Shown: positions 55,501-64,000, counted from the stretch's first letter. The stretch: 64,000 nt of DNA from Hyphomicrobiales bacterium (GCA_900474095.1 UCOA01000082.1:16318-80317), one strand, 5' to 3'. The notes: generated from the sequence alone by a model not told the origin. Translations and numbers: made by a program.

Positions 55501-56046
55501 TTAAACCGAATCGACTTTCGATCGGAGTTCACAGAATGTCTCCAGTCCCTGCTGATACTTTCCCGTTTCCTGACCGACCTGCTCCGCCTGTTGGAGATTG
55601 TCTCGCAAATCGGCTTCCTTGACTTGCCGGGCCAATTGGTTCGCCCATGCTCGCTTGACAAATTCCCGATCATCCTCGCTTGGCCGACGGGTAAGCGCAT
55701 CGACCGCTTCAATGATCTCCGGGGGAAAGCCATCGTCCCTGAGACGATCAAGCGTCCACCCGGCACCCTTTTCCGCGACGTCGTGGAGATAGGCGACAAC
55801 TTTCTCCTCATTCGTTGAGACCGCGGCAGCGACGCGCTCACAGTGCCGGATATAGGCAGACCCCACTTTGTCAGTCTGGCCGTCGTGGGCCCGCGTCGCG
55901 ATGTCTTTGGCGTGCTGAAGAAGCGATCGCTTGAGTTCAGCCTCAGCCCGGCGCCAATGGTCTTCATGTCGCCCGTTAGGCCGTCCCTCCTCTTCCCAGA
56001 GTTGATAGGCTCGCTCGTGCAACCTTTTGTTCCAATCGCTGTCCAT
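55501..56046 (-). CDS. DUF2934 plus HD-domain protein
   Basis: 181 residues from MDSDWNKR with GGGGAGG eight bases ahead. Residues 5-40 form a DUF2934 helix pair (RLHERAYQLWEEEGRPNGRH, EDHWRRAEAE). Residues about 50-140 form an HD-like hydrolase of the RelA/SpoT hydrolase kind: ATRAHDGQTDKVGSAYIRHC, VVAYLHDVAEKGAGWTLDRL. His and the HD pair are intact, so (p)ppGpp or a nucleotide may be the substrate (inference). The promoter is a perfect EcfG match. Confidence 0.8.
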   Translation of the reverse strand: MDSDWNKRLHERAYQLWEEEGRPNGRHEDHWRRAEAELKRSLLQHAKDIATRAHDGQTDKVGSAYIRHCERVAAAVSTNEEKVVAYLHDVAEKGAGWTLDRLRDDGFPPEIIEAVDALTRRPSEDDREFVKRAWANQLARQVKEADLRDNLQQAEQVGQETGKYQQGLETFCELRSKVDSV

Positions 56047-56068
56047 TTCAAAAACCTCCCCACTGACC

Positions 56069-56093
56069 AACGATCGACGGATCGCAATGTTCC
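56069..56093 (-). promoter_or_regulatory. EcfG-type promoter, perfect consensus
   Basis: On minus, GGAAC, 16 bases, CGTT. 23 bases before the start of the DUF2934-HD gene. Confidence 0.75.
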
Positions 56094-56234
56094 GCGACAG
56101 ATTTCGGTCCAACCCTTGGACAGCGGTCTGCCACAGGTAGAAGTCCGGCGTCGTTCTGCCTGATGACCGCCTGGTGACAGATTAGGTGCTTGATTTGGGT
56201 CGGCACGCAGTGTGCTGGACTTTCGCCTTTGACT

Positions 56235-56372
56235 TCATGTGGTCTGGAGGTGTGATGACGCCGTGCTCTGGGGCCAAGGCTTCGCGCTCGCCCCATGGCT
56301 GACAACGCTCCCGTCGTTGAAGGTACATGTGCCATCCGATCCCCATCGCACCTGCCGATTGCTCGTTTTCAT
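56235..56372 (-). CDS. Possible 45-residue protein
   Basis: MKTSNRQVRWGSDGTCTF, NDGSVVSHGASAKPWPQSTA, SSHLQTT. Gly/Ser-rich and protein-like, but no ribosome site. The only candidate in the 370 bases between the HD gene's promoter and the sugar dehydrogenase end. Confidence 0.25.
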   Translation of the reverse strand: MKTSNRQVRWGSDGTCTFNDGSVVSHGASAKPWPQSTASSHLQTT

Positions 56373-56467
56373 GACAAGGCCATGCTGACGAGAATGAGGC
56401 GACTGCTGCCGTCCCAGGTTGACCGCAAACAATGGGCTTTCCGTCGACGCTCCAGAAGGGTGGTGGC

Positions 56468-57823
56468 TCATTTGCCGCGCTCGGCCGGCGTCACCCGCCA
56501 AACGACATTGCCAACATCATCGGCGACCAGCAGGGCGCCCTTCTTGTCGAACGTGACGCCAACCGGGCGGCCCATGGCCTGGTCGCCGGCGCCGATGAAG
56601 CCGGTGAGGATGTCTTTCGGCCGGCCTATGGGCTTGCCGTTGTCAAACGGCACGAAGATCACTTTATAGCCACTGTGCACGCTTCTGTTCCATGAGCCGT
56701 GCTGGCCAACGAAGGCACCGCCGCGGTAGGGCGGTGGGAGCGTGGAGCCTCGATCGAAGGTAAGCCCCAGAGAAGCCGTGTGCGCGCCAAGCGCATAGTC
56801 AGGCTTGATGGCTCTTGCGACGAGGTCCGGCCTCGGCGGCTTGGCGCGAACGTCGACGTTCTGGCCGAAGTAGCTGTATGGCCAGCCGTAGAAGCCACCG
56901 TCGCGCAGTGAAGTCATATAATCCGGCACGAGATCATCGCCAATCTCGTCGCGCTCATTGACGGCCACCCAGAGCCTGCCGCTTTGCGGATTCCAGGCAA
57001 GTCCATTGGGGTTTCGCAAACCGGAAGCAAAAACGCGGGTCCGACGGCTCGTAAGATCGACTTCCAGTACCGCGGCGCGATTTTTCTCTGCTGCCATGCC
57101 ATTTTCGCCGACATTGCTGTTGGACCCGACGGTGACGTAGACCTTGCGGCCTTCGCGACCGGGGATCAGGTCCTTGGTCCAGTGGTGATTGATGGTCCCG
57201 GCCGGCAGGTCGACGATCTTCCGCGGCGCCGCATTTATCCGGGTTTGGCCGGGGACATAGGGATAGGCGACGATCGCATCCGTGTTGGCGACATAGAGTT
57301 TTCCCTGAAACAGCGCCATGCCGAACGGCGAATTAAGTCCCTCAATGAAGCGGGTGCGCAGGTCGGCGACACCATCGCCATCCGTGTCCCGCAGGAGCGT
57401 GAGACGGTTGGCGCTCTTTGTCGCAGCACCCGCCCGCTTCATGGCCTGTGTCATGAAGATCTTGCGCAGGCTGAAGCCGCTATCCTTCTTAGCGGGCGCA
57501 TTCGTCTCGGCGATGAGCACATCGCCGTTCGGCAACAGGTGCATCCAGCGGGGGTGGTCAAGGCCGCCGGCAAAGGCGTTCACCTTCAGGCCCTTCGCCG
57601 GTTTCGGCGTTACGCCGCCAGGCCACCCCTTCGCTTCAGCGATGTTGATCGTAGGGATCAACGTCGGTTTCGGTTTGGGCAGCACTGGATCGGAGCCGTA
57701 GCCGCCGTTTGTCGCCGGCGCTGCCATTCTCTGTGCAGAGGAGCCGGCACAACCGGCCGCGACCGCTGCAAACAGAACGATGGCTGGAAGACCCATAAAG
57801 AGCGGAACTCTAAGACAATTCAT
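56468..57823 (-). CDS. PQQ-type sugar dehydrogenase (sorbosone dehydrogenase-like) lipoprotein
   Basis: 451 residues from MNCLRVPLFMGLP with GAGGA ten bases ahead. Lipoprotein signal with lipobox VAAGC, so anchored in the periplasm. Six-bladed propeller of the soluble glucose/sorbosone dehydrogenase family: GGLDHPRWMHLLPNGDVLIA, LLRDTDGDGVADLRTRF, NHHWTKDLIPGREGRKVYVT, SGLRNPNGLAWNPQSGRLWV, ERDEIGDDLVPDYMTSLRDG, QHGSWNRSVHSGYKV. Oxidises an aldose or related carbonyl with PQQ (family knowledge). A decayed relative of its last blade lies at 50978-51190. Confidence 0.87.
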   Translation of the reverse strand: MNCLRVPLFMGLPAIVLFAAVAAGCAGSSAQRMAAPATNGGYGSDPVLPKPKPTLIPTINIAEAKGWPGGVTPKPAKGLKVNAFAGGLDHPRWMHLLPNGDVLIAETNAPAKKDSGFSLRKIFMTQAMKRAGAATKSANRLTLLRDTDGDGVADLRTRFIEGLNSPFGMALFQGKLYVANTDAIVAYPYVPGQTRINAAPRKIVDLPAGTINHHWTKDLIPGREGRKVYVTVGSNSNVGENGMAAEKNRAAVLEVDLTSRRTRVFASGLRNPNGLAWNPQSGRLWVAVNERDEIGDDLVPDYMTSLRDGGFYGWPYSYFGQNVDVRAKPPRPDLVARAIKPDYALGAHTASLGLTFDRGSTLPPPYRGGAFVGQHGSWNRSVHSGYKVIFVPFDNGKPIGRPKDILTGFIGAGDQAMGRPVGVTFDKKGALLVADDVGNVVWRVTPAERGK

Positions 57824-57942
57824 GATCGTCGTCCTCAAGCCGGAAGTTGCCCACTGGGTTAGTAAGACGCAACGGCAACGCGCGTTATTCCCTATTGCCA
57901 ACGGGCGGGAGGCTTCACTGTTAGCGCATCGGGTCCTGACGG

Positions 57943-58824
57943 CTACGCTCCCCTCCTGCCTACGGAACCTGGCATCCGTTTCCTGCGGGCAGCGCGCCGC
58001 GCAGGCCGCAGCTCGCCAATTGTTGGCTGCCACCAGCCACGGCGGCGCTCGGCTGACCCAGGATCGGTGCGCGCGGGCCATGTCGCGACGAGTTCATCGA
58101 GATTGGGGTGTCGCCATGAGGCCCAGACCATGCCGCGGTCATCGGTGTGAGGGTAGAAGACGCTCAGGGCTTCGGATTCGGCCAATTCACCAGTGATATC
58201 CGTGAATACGACGATCCCGTATGCATCTGTCGACACCGGGACTCCGAGTGGAGGTAATCCTTCTGGCGAAACCGGATAGCGACGACGGCGCCTCTCCGCA
58301 GACCGCATCCTGGCTGCCCTGCCCGCATCGGTATTTCGGCGTTCTTGCTGGCGACGCTTTCTCGCCGCCGGTTCGTTCCGATGCGCCGCTTGCTCAATCG
58401 CATGCCACCGCCGCCGCAGCTCCTCATAGGACCGGTACGGCACGTGCCAGACGCGCAGATCCTCGTCCCACTGCGCCCACGGAATAGCCCGCAGCTCCTC
58501 GACCACCGTCCGGGAATACGGCGTCCGGATCCGGAGGTCGGTATCAACGGGCTCGAGGTAAGGACTTCGTATTGGATCGAACTCGAAGGCATCGCGTCCC
58601 TTCTGATCCCCGTATGTTTCCTGATCGGGTGCCTCCTGCGCAAACCAGCGGTCGACCCTCTGTGCGGCCGTCTTTCCTGGAACAAACCAGGCCTTTCTTT
58701 CATCATTCCAGCGCGCCCGCGGGAATGCTTTCATGAAACGCTCGACAATCCGCCTGTCATAAGGGAACGACGTCGTCACACCTGCTTGCTGTGGCTTGTC
58801 ATCGGTACGGTTGTTGCTCGCCAT
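57943..58824 (-). CDS. Protein with two HARP-like repeats
   Basis: 293 residues from MASNNRTDDKPQQ. Two similar modules: SFPYDRRIVERFMKAFPRAR with KAWFVPGKTAAQRVDRWF (about 18-65), and RTPYSRTVVEELRAIPWAQ with VWHVPYRSYEELRRRWHAIE (about 95-145). Both follow the HARP pattern (P-Y-x-hh--h+.hP...W-...+.W.hP...Y..l) of SMARCAL1-type annealing helicases, without any helicase here. Then a basic, Arg-rich linker and a C-terminal domain (YGIVVFTDITGELAESEALS, FYPHTDDRGMVWASWRHPNL). Could bind DNA forks or single strands (inference). An EcfG-like promoter lies upstream. Confidence 0.7.
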   Translation of the reverse strand: MASNNRTDDKPQQAGVTTSFPYDRRIVERFMKAFPRARWNDERKAWFVPGKTAAQRVDRWFAQEAPDQETYGDQKGRDAFEFDPIRSPYLEPVDTDLRIRTPYSRTVVEELRAIPWAQWDEDLRVWHVPYRSYEELRRRWHAIEQAAHRNEPAARKRRQQERRNTDAGRAARMRSAERRRRRYPVSPEGLPPLGVPVSTDAYGIVVFTDITGELAESEALSVFYPHTDDRGMVWASWRHPNLDELVATWPARTDPGSAERRRGWWQPTIGELRPARRAARRKRMPGSVGRRGA

Positions 58825-58848
58825 GTCCGCGTCTCTTTTCGCCAGAAT

Positions 58849-58873
58849 AACGCGAGCTCGATGCAGAAGTTCA
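58849..58873 (-). promoter_or_regulatory. EcfG-like promoter of the HARP-like gene
   Basis: On minus, TGAAC, 16 bases, CGTT: one mismatch to consensus. 25 bases before the ATG at 58824. Confidence 0.45.
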
Positions 58874-59144
58874 AATACCGCCAAGTCAACGCAACGAGGG
58901 TCTCTCTCGGTGGTAGTAGTGGTGCGTTCAAGATTGGTCGCGGGCATGTACCACGCGTCCGGGATGCGCTCTTGATCGAAGTCTTCTCGCGGAATATGGA
59001 AATCTTTGCTCAGTGGAGGTCCGCGCCTTGCGCGTCCGGCGTTCTAATCATTGGAACCTGTCCACCTTGAGCCCTGGTAATGTCGGGATTAGCCGAGATC
59101 GAGCGCATCCACTTCCGATGTCCTGCCGTCGGACGACTGCTCCT

Positions 59145-60206
59145 TCACTCGAGACGAGGCGTGTCGGAGTCGCGTTCGCCAATGAAAATAGCCCACGCGG
59201 AAATAAACAGCGCCGCGAACAGCGGCCCGATGACAAAGCCGTTTATGCCGATCAGTGATATCCCACCGATCGTCGAGATCAGCACGACGTAGTCCGGCAT
59301 CCTGGTTTCCTTCCCGACAAGCAGCGGCCGCAGCAGATTGTCGACGAGGCTGATCACGAAACCGCCAATGACGACGAGAACCGCCACTTTCACCCAGGCC
59401 CCGGTCAGTGCCAAAAAGACCGCTGCAGGTACCCACACAAGCGCCGCGCCGATGACCGGCAGCAGCGCCAGCAAAGTCATCAATACGCCCCAAAGCAGTG
59501 CTGGCTGAATGCCGAGTGCCCAGAAAGCAATTCCCCCAATCGTTCCCTGTACGAACGCGATGATGATATTGCCCCTCACGGTCGCCCGTACGACCGAGGC
59601 GAATTTGGCGGTAAACTGCCGCGTATGATCATCGCTGAGCGGAATCGCCCGCCTGAGCATCAAGGAAAGTGCGCGTCCGTCGCGAAACAGGAAGAAGAGC
59701 AGGTAGAGCATGACGGCAAAGGCGATAAAAAACTGGAGCGTGTTCTGTCCCAGGCTGAAGGCGCGGCCGGCAAAGTAGCGTCCGCCTTCCATGATCGCCG
59801 AGGAAAGATCCGTATCTGGATTGTTAAACTGCTGCTTCAGGTTCAGCGTATCCAGCCACGCCTGAACGAAAACAGGCAGTGTTGCCTTCGCCTGCATGAG
59901 GGCGCGCCTAATATCGATCTCGCCGCGGTCGAGGCGTTGGTAGAGGCTGCTTGCTTCCTGCACCAAGGCGCCGAGTACGAGCATGCCTGGTACGATCACC
60001 AGGCAAACGCACATGAGCACGGAGATCGCAGCTGCGAGGCTTCGTCTCCGGCCCACCAGTTGTTCTACTCGCAAATGTACCGGATGCAAGATAACGACGA
60101 GTATGACCGCCCAGAATATTGCCGAATAGAAGGGGAGGATGACGACGACGAAGCCGATCGTCACCAGCACCAGCAGAACGTAGAAACTGATGCGGTGGAC
60201 AGTCAT
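59145..60206 (-). CDS. AI-2E family transporter
   Basis: 353 residues from MTVHRISFYVLL with GAGGGG six bases ahead; two codons earlier another ATG overlaps that site. Membrane protein with about eight helices, PerM/AI-2E family: FYSAIFWAVILVVILHPVHL, LYLLFFLFRDGRALSLMLRR, GNIIIAFVQGTIGGIAFWAL, NLLRPLLVGKETRMPDYVVL. Members export autoinducer-2 or other small molecules, or exchange ions; substrate unknown here. Confidence 0.87.
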   Translation of the reverse strand: MTVHRISFYVLLVLVTIGFVVVILPFYSAIFWAVILVVILHPVHLRVEQLVGRRRSLAAAISVLMCVCLVIVPGMLVLGALVQEASSLYQRLDRGEIDIRRALMQAKATLPVFVQAWLDTLNLKQQFNNPDTDLSSAIMEGGRYFAGRAFSLGQNTLQFFIAFAVMLYLLFFLFRDGRALSLMLRRAIPLSDDHTRQFTAKFASVVRATVRGNIIIAFVQGTIGGIAFWALGIQPALLWGVLMTLLALLPVIGAALVWVPAAVFLALTGAWVKVAVLVVIGGFVISLVDNLLRPLLVGKETRMPDYVVLISTIGGISLIGINGFVIGPLFAALFISAWAIFIGERDSDTPRLE

Positions 60207-60480
60207 ATTCATCCCCTCGCACCGGGCCGCTAAAGGCGTTCTTTCTCTGGCAGCCGGTCTCCGGACCGTATCCGGACGTGGACGGCGGCTTTGCCACCAA
60301 AGGGAAAATACCGCAGAACCCCGTATATGCAATGCGGCATCGCGCGGTGTTCGCAGCGGTGGCAATGTCGGGCTCGAGAGACTGTTTCGCCGTTTGGTTC
60401 TGCTCCGGCATTTCCCTCATGTCCCGGGACGGATGTTTGCGTCGCGTAGGGCGAAAACGACTCGCTGCAGTCGTTTCAAT

Positions 60481-61095
60481 TCAGACAATTGCCCGATCCC
60501 AGCCGCCGTAGTGCTCGTCGCTGCGCGTCCCGCGCGGCAGGCTGAGCGCCACCCGCGCCAACCCGATCGCCACGTCGGCCAAGGTGCCCGCAACATTGCC
60601 GCCCGCAAACAGGAATGGCGCTGCGGCCACTCATGCGCCGAGCGCCACATTGAGGAATCGGACCGGGCGGACGACCTCCGCCATTGCCGTGACGGCGACC
60701 AATATGACGAGGCAGCCGGCGACATGGTCGCTCAAATAGAGCGGTGGATCACTACCGACGATCAGTGGCGTCATGAGGAGGATTGCGCCAAGCAGAACGC
60801 TCACCGATAGCGTCCAGGGATAATTGACACCGCTTGATGAATTCCTGCAGTAATGGCAAAACCGGACGATTAAGATCGGGCTTGGGCGTCTGGTTTTCAG
60901 TAAGCGCGGGGGCGGCCCCATCCAGAATGTCCGCCAGAATGGTTCGCCCGCCCTCCTGGCTCGCCACAGATATTGGATGGTCGCCAGTACCTCGTCGATC
61001 GAATACGGGATCAATACGATGGTGACGACCGCCTGCAGTCGGTCGATTTGTCTCTTTCGGCATTGCGGGAGCTTCCTCGCAAAGGTCTCTTCCAA
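60481..61095 (-). pseudogene. SPW-repeat membrane protein, broken
   Basis: IPYSIDEVLATIQYLWRARR, then a shifted stretch (PALTENQTPKPDLNRPVLPL in another frame), then NYPWTLSVSVLLGAILLMTP, AEVVRPVRFLNVALGA, a TGA at 60631-60633 where the family has Trp, then AAAPFLFAGGNVAGTLADVA and SDEHYGGWDRAIV. All parts of an SPW-repeat protein are present in order, broken by frame changes and one TGG-to-TGA change. Recently inactivated by appearance. Confidence 0.7.
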
Positions 61096-61419
61096 AGAGA
61101 AGGTTCCCTAACGCGGATGCTTGTCTGGACGTTTCGACCTCGGCAAACACCGGACCTGTGATCCCGCGAAGCAGCTTTCTTTCTTCACGCAGTGAAGGAG
61201 ATGTTCGTATCGACGAAGGTTCCAGGATCGCGGCGTGTCCGAGAAAGAAGAGAAGATCGCCGGTGTGCTTCGGGTTGAGGCGGGATCGCAGAAACGCCGA
61301 TCGCCTCGCCGCTAGCTGTCATGCCGGTTCCCGTGCGCCTTCAAGGCGGGCATCGATTGTGATGGCAAACAGAAAGGCCGAACGAAGCCGGCCTCCCGAC
61401 TATCGCATTGCAATCAGGC
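61096..61419. other. Intergenic, no gene seen
   Basis: About 320 bases between the SPW remnant and cspA, no supported frame. Confidence 0.4.
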
Positions 61420-61626
61420 TCAAGCCTGCAGGTTGTCCGCCGACATCTTGCCGGACTTGCGATCCTTTACCAGCTCGTAGGTGATCTTCTGGCCGTCGTT
61501 GAGACCACGCAGGCCAGCCCGCTCCACCGCGGAAATGTGGACGAAGACGTCCGCGCTGCCGTCGTCGGGCTGGATAAAACCAAAGCCCTTCGTTGCATTG
61601 AACCATTTTACCGTGCCAGTCGCCAT
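61420..61626 (-). CDS. cspA: Cold shock protein (CspA family)
   Basis: 68 residues from [20 protein letters not shown] with GAAGGAAG ahead; the upstream start five codons earlier is inside that site. Complete cold-shock domain with both RNA-binding motifs, KGFGFIQP and DVFVHIS. Binds single-stranded RNA and DNA and melts RNA structure; may be induced by cold or stationary phase. Isolated gene with a long empty region upstream. Confidence 0.93.
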   Translation of the reverse strand: MATGTVKWFNATKGFGFIQPDDGSADVFVHISAVERAGLRGLNDGQKITYELVKDRKSGKMSADNLQA

Positions 61627-62241
61627 GATCTCTTCCTTCAATCATTGACCCTGCCGCCCCATCGCGGACCGGGCTCATGGTAGCATGAGATAGACGCTTC
61701 TGCATTCCACACAAAGCTGAAAATTTAATCCAGGTATCGAGACAAGTCGGCACGGCTCCCCGAGAGTGATCCACAATGATCCTGACGCCAGCCGCGGCTT
61801 TGCTCGACTCCCTTGGAGAACGCGGTGGCAGGCATGCCTTCGTCGTTCAGATCGAAGGATTAAGTTGCATGCCGAATTGATGCCTGCCCATTCGTCGGCG
61901 CCGCTCTCGGAGTGGTCACGACCGTCTCGCCGGCCGGCACCTGCCTAGGTCCCACCGAAGAAACCGTGCTTATCACATAGATGAAACCTTCTGATCCAAC
62001 GAGACTGTCCAGGGTCGTCATCCGCAGGATATCGGAATGGGAGCGGGTGTCGGAAGCCGGAAACCTTTGGCGTGGACCTCCACGCCCCGAGATAGGGCCG
62101 AGCAGCCGCCGCCGCTGAGAACCCTCGCCAAGACACGTCGAGGAGCTCTTGCCTAGGCGTGGTCGCAGACTTATTCTGGACGGTTCGCGGGCCGGCCTCA
62201 GCGCGCAACCGCATCGAAGGCCCTGCGAAAGGGAGGTTATC
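61627..62241. other. Upstream regions of cspA and the cupin gene
   Basis: About 615 bases between divergent genes. A frame on minus ending at 61860 is weakly protein-like (SLVGSEGFIYVISTVSSVG) but without a start signal. Probably holds both promoters and the cspA leader. Confidence 0.4.
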
Positions 62242-62712
62242 ATGAAAATCGCATCGATATTTGCAATCAGCTGCATTGGATTCTGCGGAATAGCATCCTT
62301 TGCCACGGCAGAGGATGCACACATAGTGGTCGCACCCAAGGATGTGAAGTGGGCCCCGACCCCTAAGGTGCTTCCCGCCGGAGCAGAGATGGCAGTCCTG
62401 TTCGGCGATCCCACTAAGCAGGGTTTGTTCGCCCTTCGGCTCAAAGTGCCGTCTGGGTATGCGATCCCGCCGCACACCCATCCTGCAGAAGAGGTGATCA
62501 CAGTTATATCAGGGACTACTAATCTTGGAATGGGCGAAATCGCCGATCGAAGTGCTGCCAAGTCATTGCCTGCAGGGAGTTTCTTCGCGTTGCCGCCGGG
62601 CATGGCACATTTCGTTTACTTCGACGAAGAGACCGTCGTCCAAGTGACCACCAATGGCCCGTGGGGTCTCAAGTATGTCAATCCCGCGGACGATCCTCAA
62701 AAGACGCAATAG
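62242..62712 (+). CDS. Secreted cupin-domain protein
   Basis: 156 residues with GGGAGG ahead of the ATG. Signal peptide MKIASIFAISCIGFCGIA to about FATAE. One cupin_2 barrel: YAIPPHTHPAEEVITVISGT carries the HxH and Glu metal ligands, LPAGSFFALPPGMAHFVYFD carries Pro/Gly and the late His. Periplasmic single-domain cupins of this type are common next to stress genes; activity unknown, metal site intact. Confidence 0.87.
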   Translation: MKIASIFAISCIGFCGIASFATAEDAHIVVAPKDVKWAPTPKVLPAGAEMAVLFGDPTKQGLFALRLKVPSGYAIPPHTHPAEEVITVISGTTNLGMGEIADRSAAKSLPAGSFFALPPGMAHFVYFDEETVVQVTTNGPWGLKYVNPADDPQKTQ

Positions 62713-63060
62713 CCCAGCCGCGGGCTCGAGTGCCAACTGCCCGCCGCCGAGCGCGGTCAACCTCGATAGCTACTCGCGAAGGCGGCGGGTGAAGACGGAC
62801 AGATTTGGCTGCGGACAGAAGGCCACTGCGGGCAGAAGCAAGTGATCGGGCGAGGGATGAGCTTAAAAGTGACGCGGGAAGACCTGCTACAGCAGCGCCC
62901 GTTCATCATTGGTCATCGGTGGTCTTTCGTCAGGTTGGTTTTCGACCAAAAAACCCTATCGGAAAACACTGGTGACACCGCAACCCTGCTGCACCACTCC
63001 CGGGGACGCTGGCCCGCATCGGACGTCTGGTTCACCCTGCAATCTCGATTTTAGCGAAGG
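62713..63060. other. Intergenic, no gene seen
   Basis: About 350 bases. A frame at 62842-63054 on plus has no proper ribosome site. Confidence 0.4.
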
Positions 63061-63225
63061 TCAACCGGCAAACCTTTCCATATTGAAACCACCAGTGGGT
63101 TGGGTGACGTTCAGCCGATCTGTCTTAACCAGACTTGCGTCCTCATGGCCGGTATTGGCTAGCATCATGGTGACGCCGATGGCCATGGCGAAGCCGAAGG
63201 CAAGATATAATGTCTTTCGCAGCAT
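63061..63225 (-). CDS. Small membrane-anchored or secreted protein (54 aa)
   Basis: MLRKTLYLAFGFAMAIGVTM, MLANTGHEDASLVKTDRLNV, TQPTGGFNMERFAG. Basic start, hydrophobic helix, hydrophilic tail: a signal anchor or signal peptide. AGGAG lies eight bases before the ATG. An EcfG-like promoter lies upstream. No family recognised; start, site and promoter together make it a likely real small gene. Confidence 0.65.
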   Translation of the reverse strand: MLRKTLYLAFGFAMAIGVTMMLANTGHEDASLVKTDRLNVTQPTGGFNMERFAG

Positions 63226-63253
63226 CGAAAAAACTCCTGTTAACTAAACTTTG

Positions 63254-63278
63254 AACACACAGTCCGATCAAAAGTTCC
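63254..63278 (-). promoter_or_regulatory. EcfG-like promoter of the 54-residue gene
   Basis: On minus, GGAAC, 17 bases, GTT (last base of the CGTT element is T). 29 bases before the ATG at 63225. Confidence 0.5.
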
Positions 63279-63298
63279 GCACATAAATCCGCCAGTTT

Positions 63299-64000
63299 TC
63301 AGCTAACCAGTTGCCCGGCCCGTGTTGCAATTCGCTCGAAGGTGTCACGGACTGGTTCGCGCATCTGAAACGCGCGTCGCAACGGCGAGGGTAGTAGCGC
63401 CTTCAGGTGCTCCCGCCCGGAGTCCAGGCTCACGATTGGCGCACAGGGCGCCATGGCCGTATGCGAAGCAAAGGGGTAGAGACGCGCGAAGTCGGCGAAG
63501 TTCGAGAAATCCTCGTGGTTGCGCTCCTGAAGCTGGAAAGTTTCGGCGGGAGCGCCTTCGGCCAAAATCACATCGTGGCTATCCAGTATGATGTGGAAAT
63601 ATTCGATCGTCTCCGTATCTGTCGGAAAGACGGGCGCTATAGAAATCCCGTTGACTAGATCCTTCGCCCTGATGAGAACGCCGTCAATGAAGAGAGCGTG
63701 ACCGGGCGAGAGATAGAGATCCCTGTGGGGTGTCCGTTCACGAAGGGCGTGTCGTGCAACCCGGATCGGTGTCACGCTGTCCCACGCCTGGCAGCTACGT
63801 TTGTAGACACTGTGTCCGATCCATTTGATCTCCCTGGCTTCGCCGCGTACCGTCTCAACGAGATCGCCGGGTAGAAGATCCTCAATGCAGACCTCATCCG
63901 TCGGAGTCTTGATGCAGGTACCTCGCAGGAAGCACATCGGGTTGCCCTCAGACTTGTCCTTGGGCTTGCCGTCTTGCTTCCACCACTTCTTTCCCTTGGC
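63299..64000 (-). CDS. Hint-domain protein (5' end cut by window)
   Basis: Open to the window edge; 233 residues are visible. Hint (intein-like) fold: CFLRGTCIKTPTDEVCIEDL with the nucleophilic Cys, LLPGDLVETVRGEAREIKWI, LYLSPGHALFIDGVLIRAKD, then FHIILDSHDVILAEGAPAE. Alphaproteobacterial secreted proteins often carry this Hint domain near the C-terminus, preceded by calcium-binding repeats; a Lys-rich stretch (AKGKKWWKQDGKPKDKSE) leads in here. No intein C-terminal HN splice motif is seen, so cleavage rather than splicing is expected if active. Confidence 0.82.
   Translation of the reverse strand, partial: AKGKKWWKQDGKPKDKSEGNPMCFLRGTCIKTPTDEVCIEDLLPGDLVETVRGEAREIKWIGHSVYKRSCQAWDSVTPIRVARHALRERTPHRDLYLSPGHALFIDGVLIRAKDLVNGISIAPVFPTDTETIEYFHIILDSHDVILAEGAPAETFQLQERNHEDFSNFADFARLYPFASHTAMAPCAPIVSLDSGREHLKALLPSPLRRAFQMREPVRDTFERIATRAGQLVS

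Noticed and set aside
62842..63054. 70-codon plus ORF after the cupin gene
   Set aside because: GAGGG directly abuts the ATG, no recognisable features.
1..64000. CRISPR arrays, rRNA, tRNA, complete insertion sequences, repABC-type origin
   Set aside because: Looked for repeats with regular spacing, tRNA-like cloverleaf motifs, transposase motifs and Rep proteins; none seen by eye.

Overview
The window reads as an accessory or secondary-replicon segment of a rhizobial alphaproteobacterium (Sinorhizobium/Ensifer or Rhizobium type). Evidence: a MucR/Ros regulator, a LigD with the rhizobial domain order, a sugar ABC system close to rhizobial pentitol loci, HWE/HisKA_2 kinases, EcfG-type promoters (GGAAC-N16/17-CGTT-like), many broken genes, and two decayed VapC-type toxins. 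I see no rRNA, tRNA, CRISPR array, intact transposase or replication origin. Genus is an inference from protein resemblance, not from a search.

Layout. 1-2142: end of a LivF transporter gene, an Asp/Glu/hydantoin racemase and a GntR/FCD regulator. 2.4-8.2 kb: small genes mixed with decayed ones (kup tail, GST, LysE), a PAS-HisKA_2 kinase and a Nudix-like protein. 8.9-13.9 kb: DNA repair (ligD, a small gene, dinB), then a minus-strand array of four hairpins each showing CUCCUCCC in its loop (a predicted sRNA), then a MucR-type regulator that lacks two of the usual zinc ligands. 14-20.3 kb: pseudogenes, a possible second sRNA, a winged-helix/TolB/TPR regulator, a broken methyltransferase.

20.4-36.9 kb: a full complex I locus. 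nuoHI plus a CBS-domain gene lie on + and converge on a long minus-strand operon, nuoJ-K-[antiporter]-[84 aa]-[NuoL-like antiporter]-M-N-A-B-C-D-E-F-G. It encodes four antiporter-type pumping subunits instead of three. 37-38.4 kb is decayed sequence. 38.4-40.6 kb encodes a CHASE4-like GGDEF-EAL protein. 41.4-48.4 kb is a ribitol-type pentitol locus: LacI-family regulator divergent from binding protein, ATPase, permease, ribitol dehydrogenase and FGGY kinase, with two ATCGAT-centred operator-like sites between.

48.5-63.3 kb looks like a general-stress-response island. Small proteins, a YciF-type ferritin-like protein, a CHRD protein, an orphan response regulator, a 3-methyladenine glycosylase, a DUF2934-HD protein, a PQQ-type sugar dehydrogenase, a protein with two HARP-like repeats, an AI-2E family transporter, CspA and a cupin are packed together. 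At least six have close matches to the EcfG/RpoE2 promoter directly upstream. The window ends inside a Hint-domain gene.
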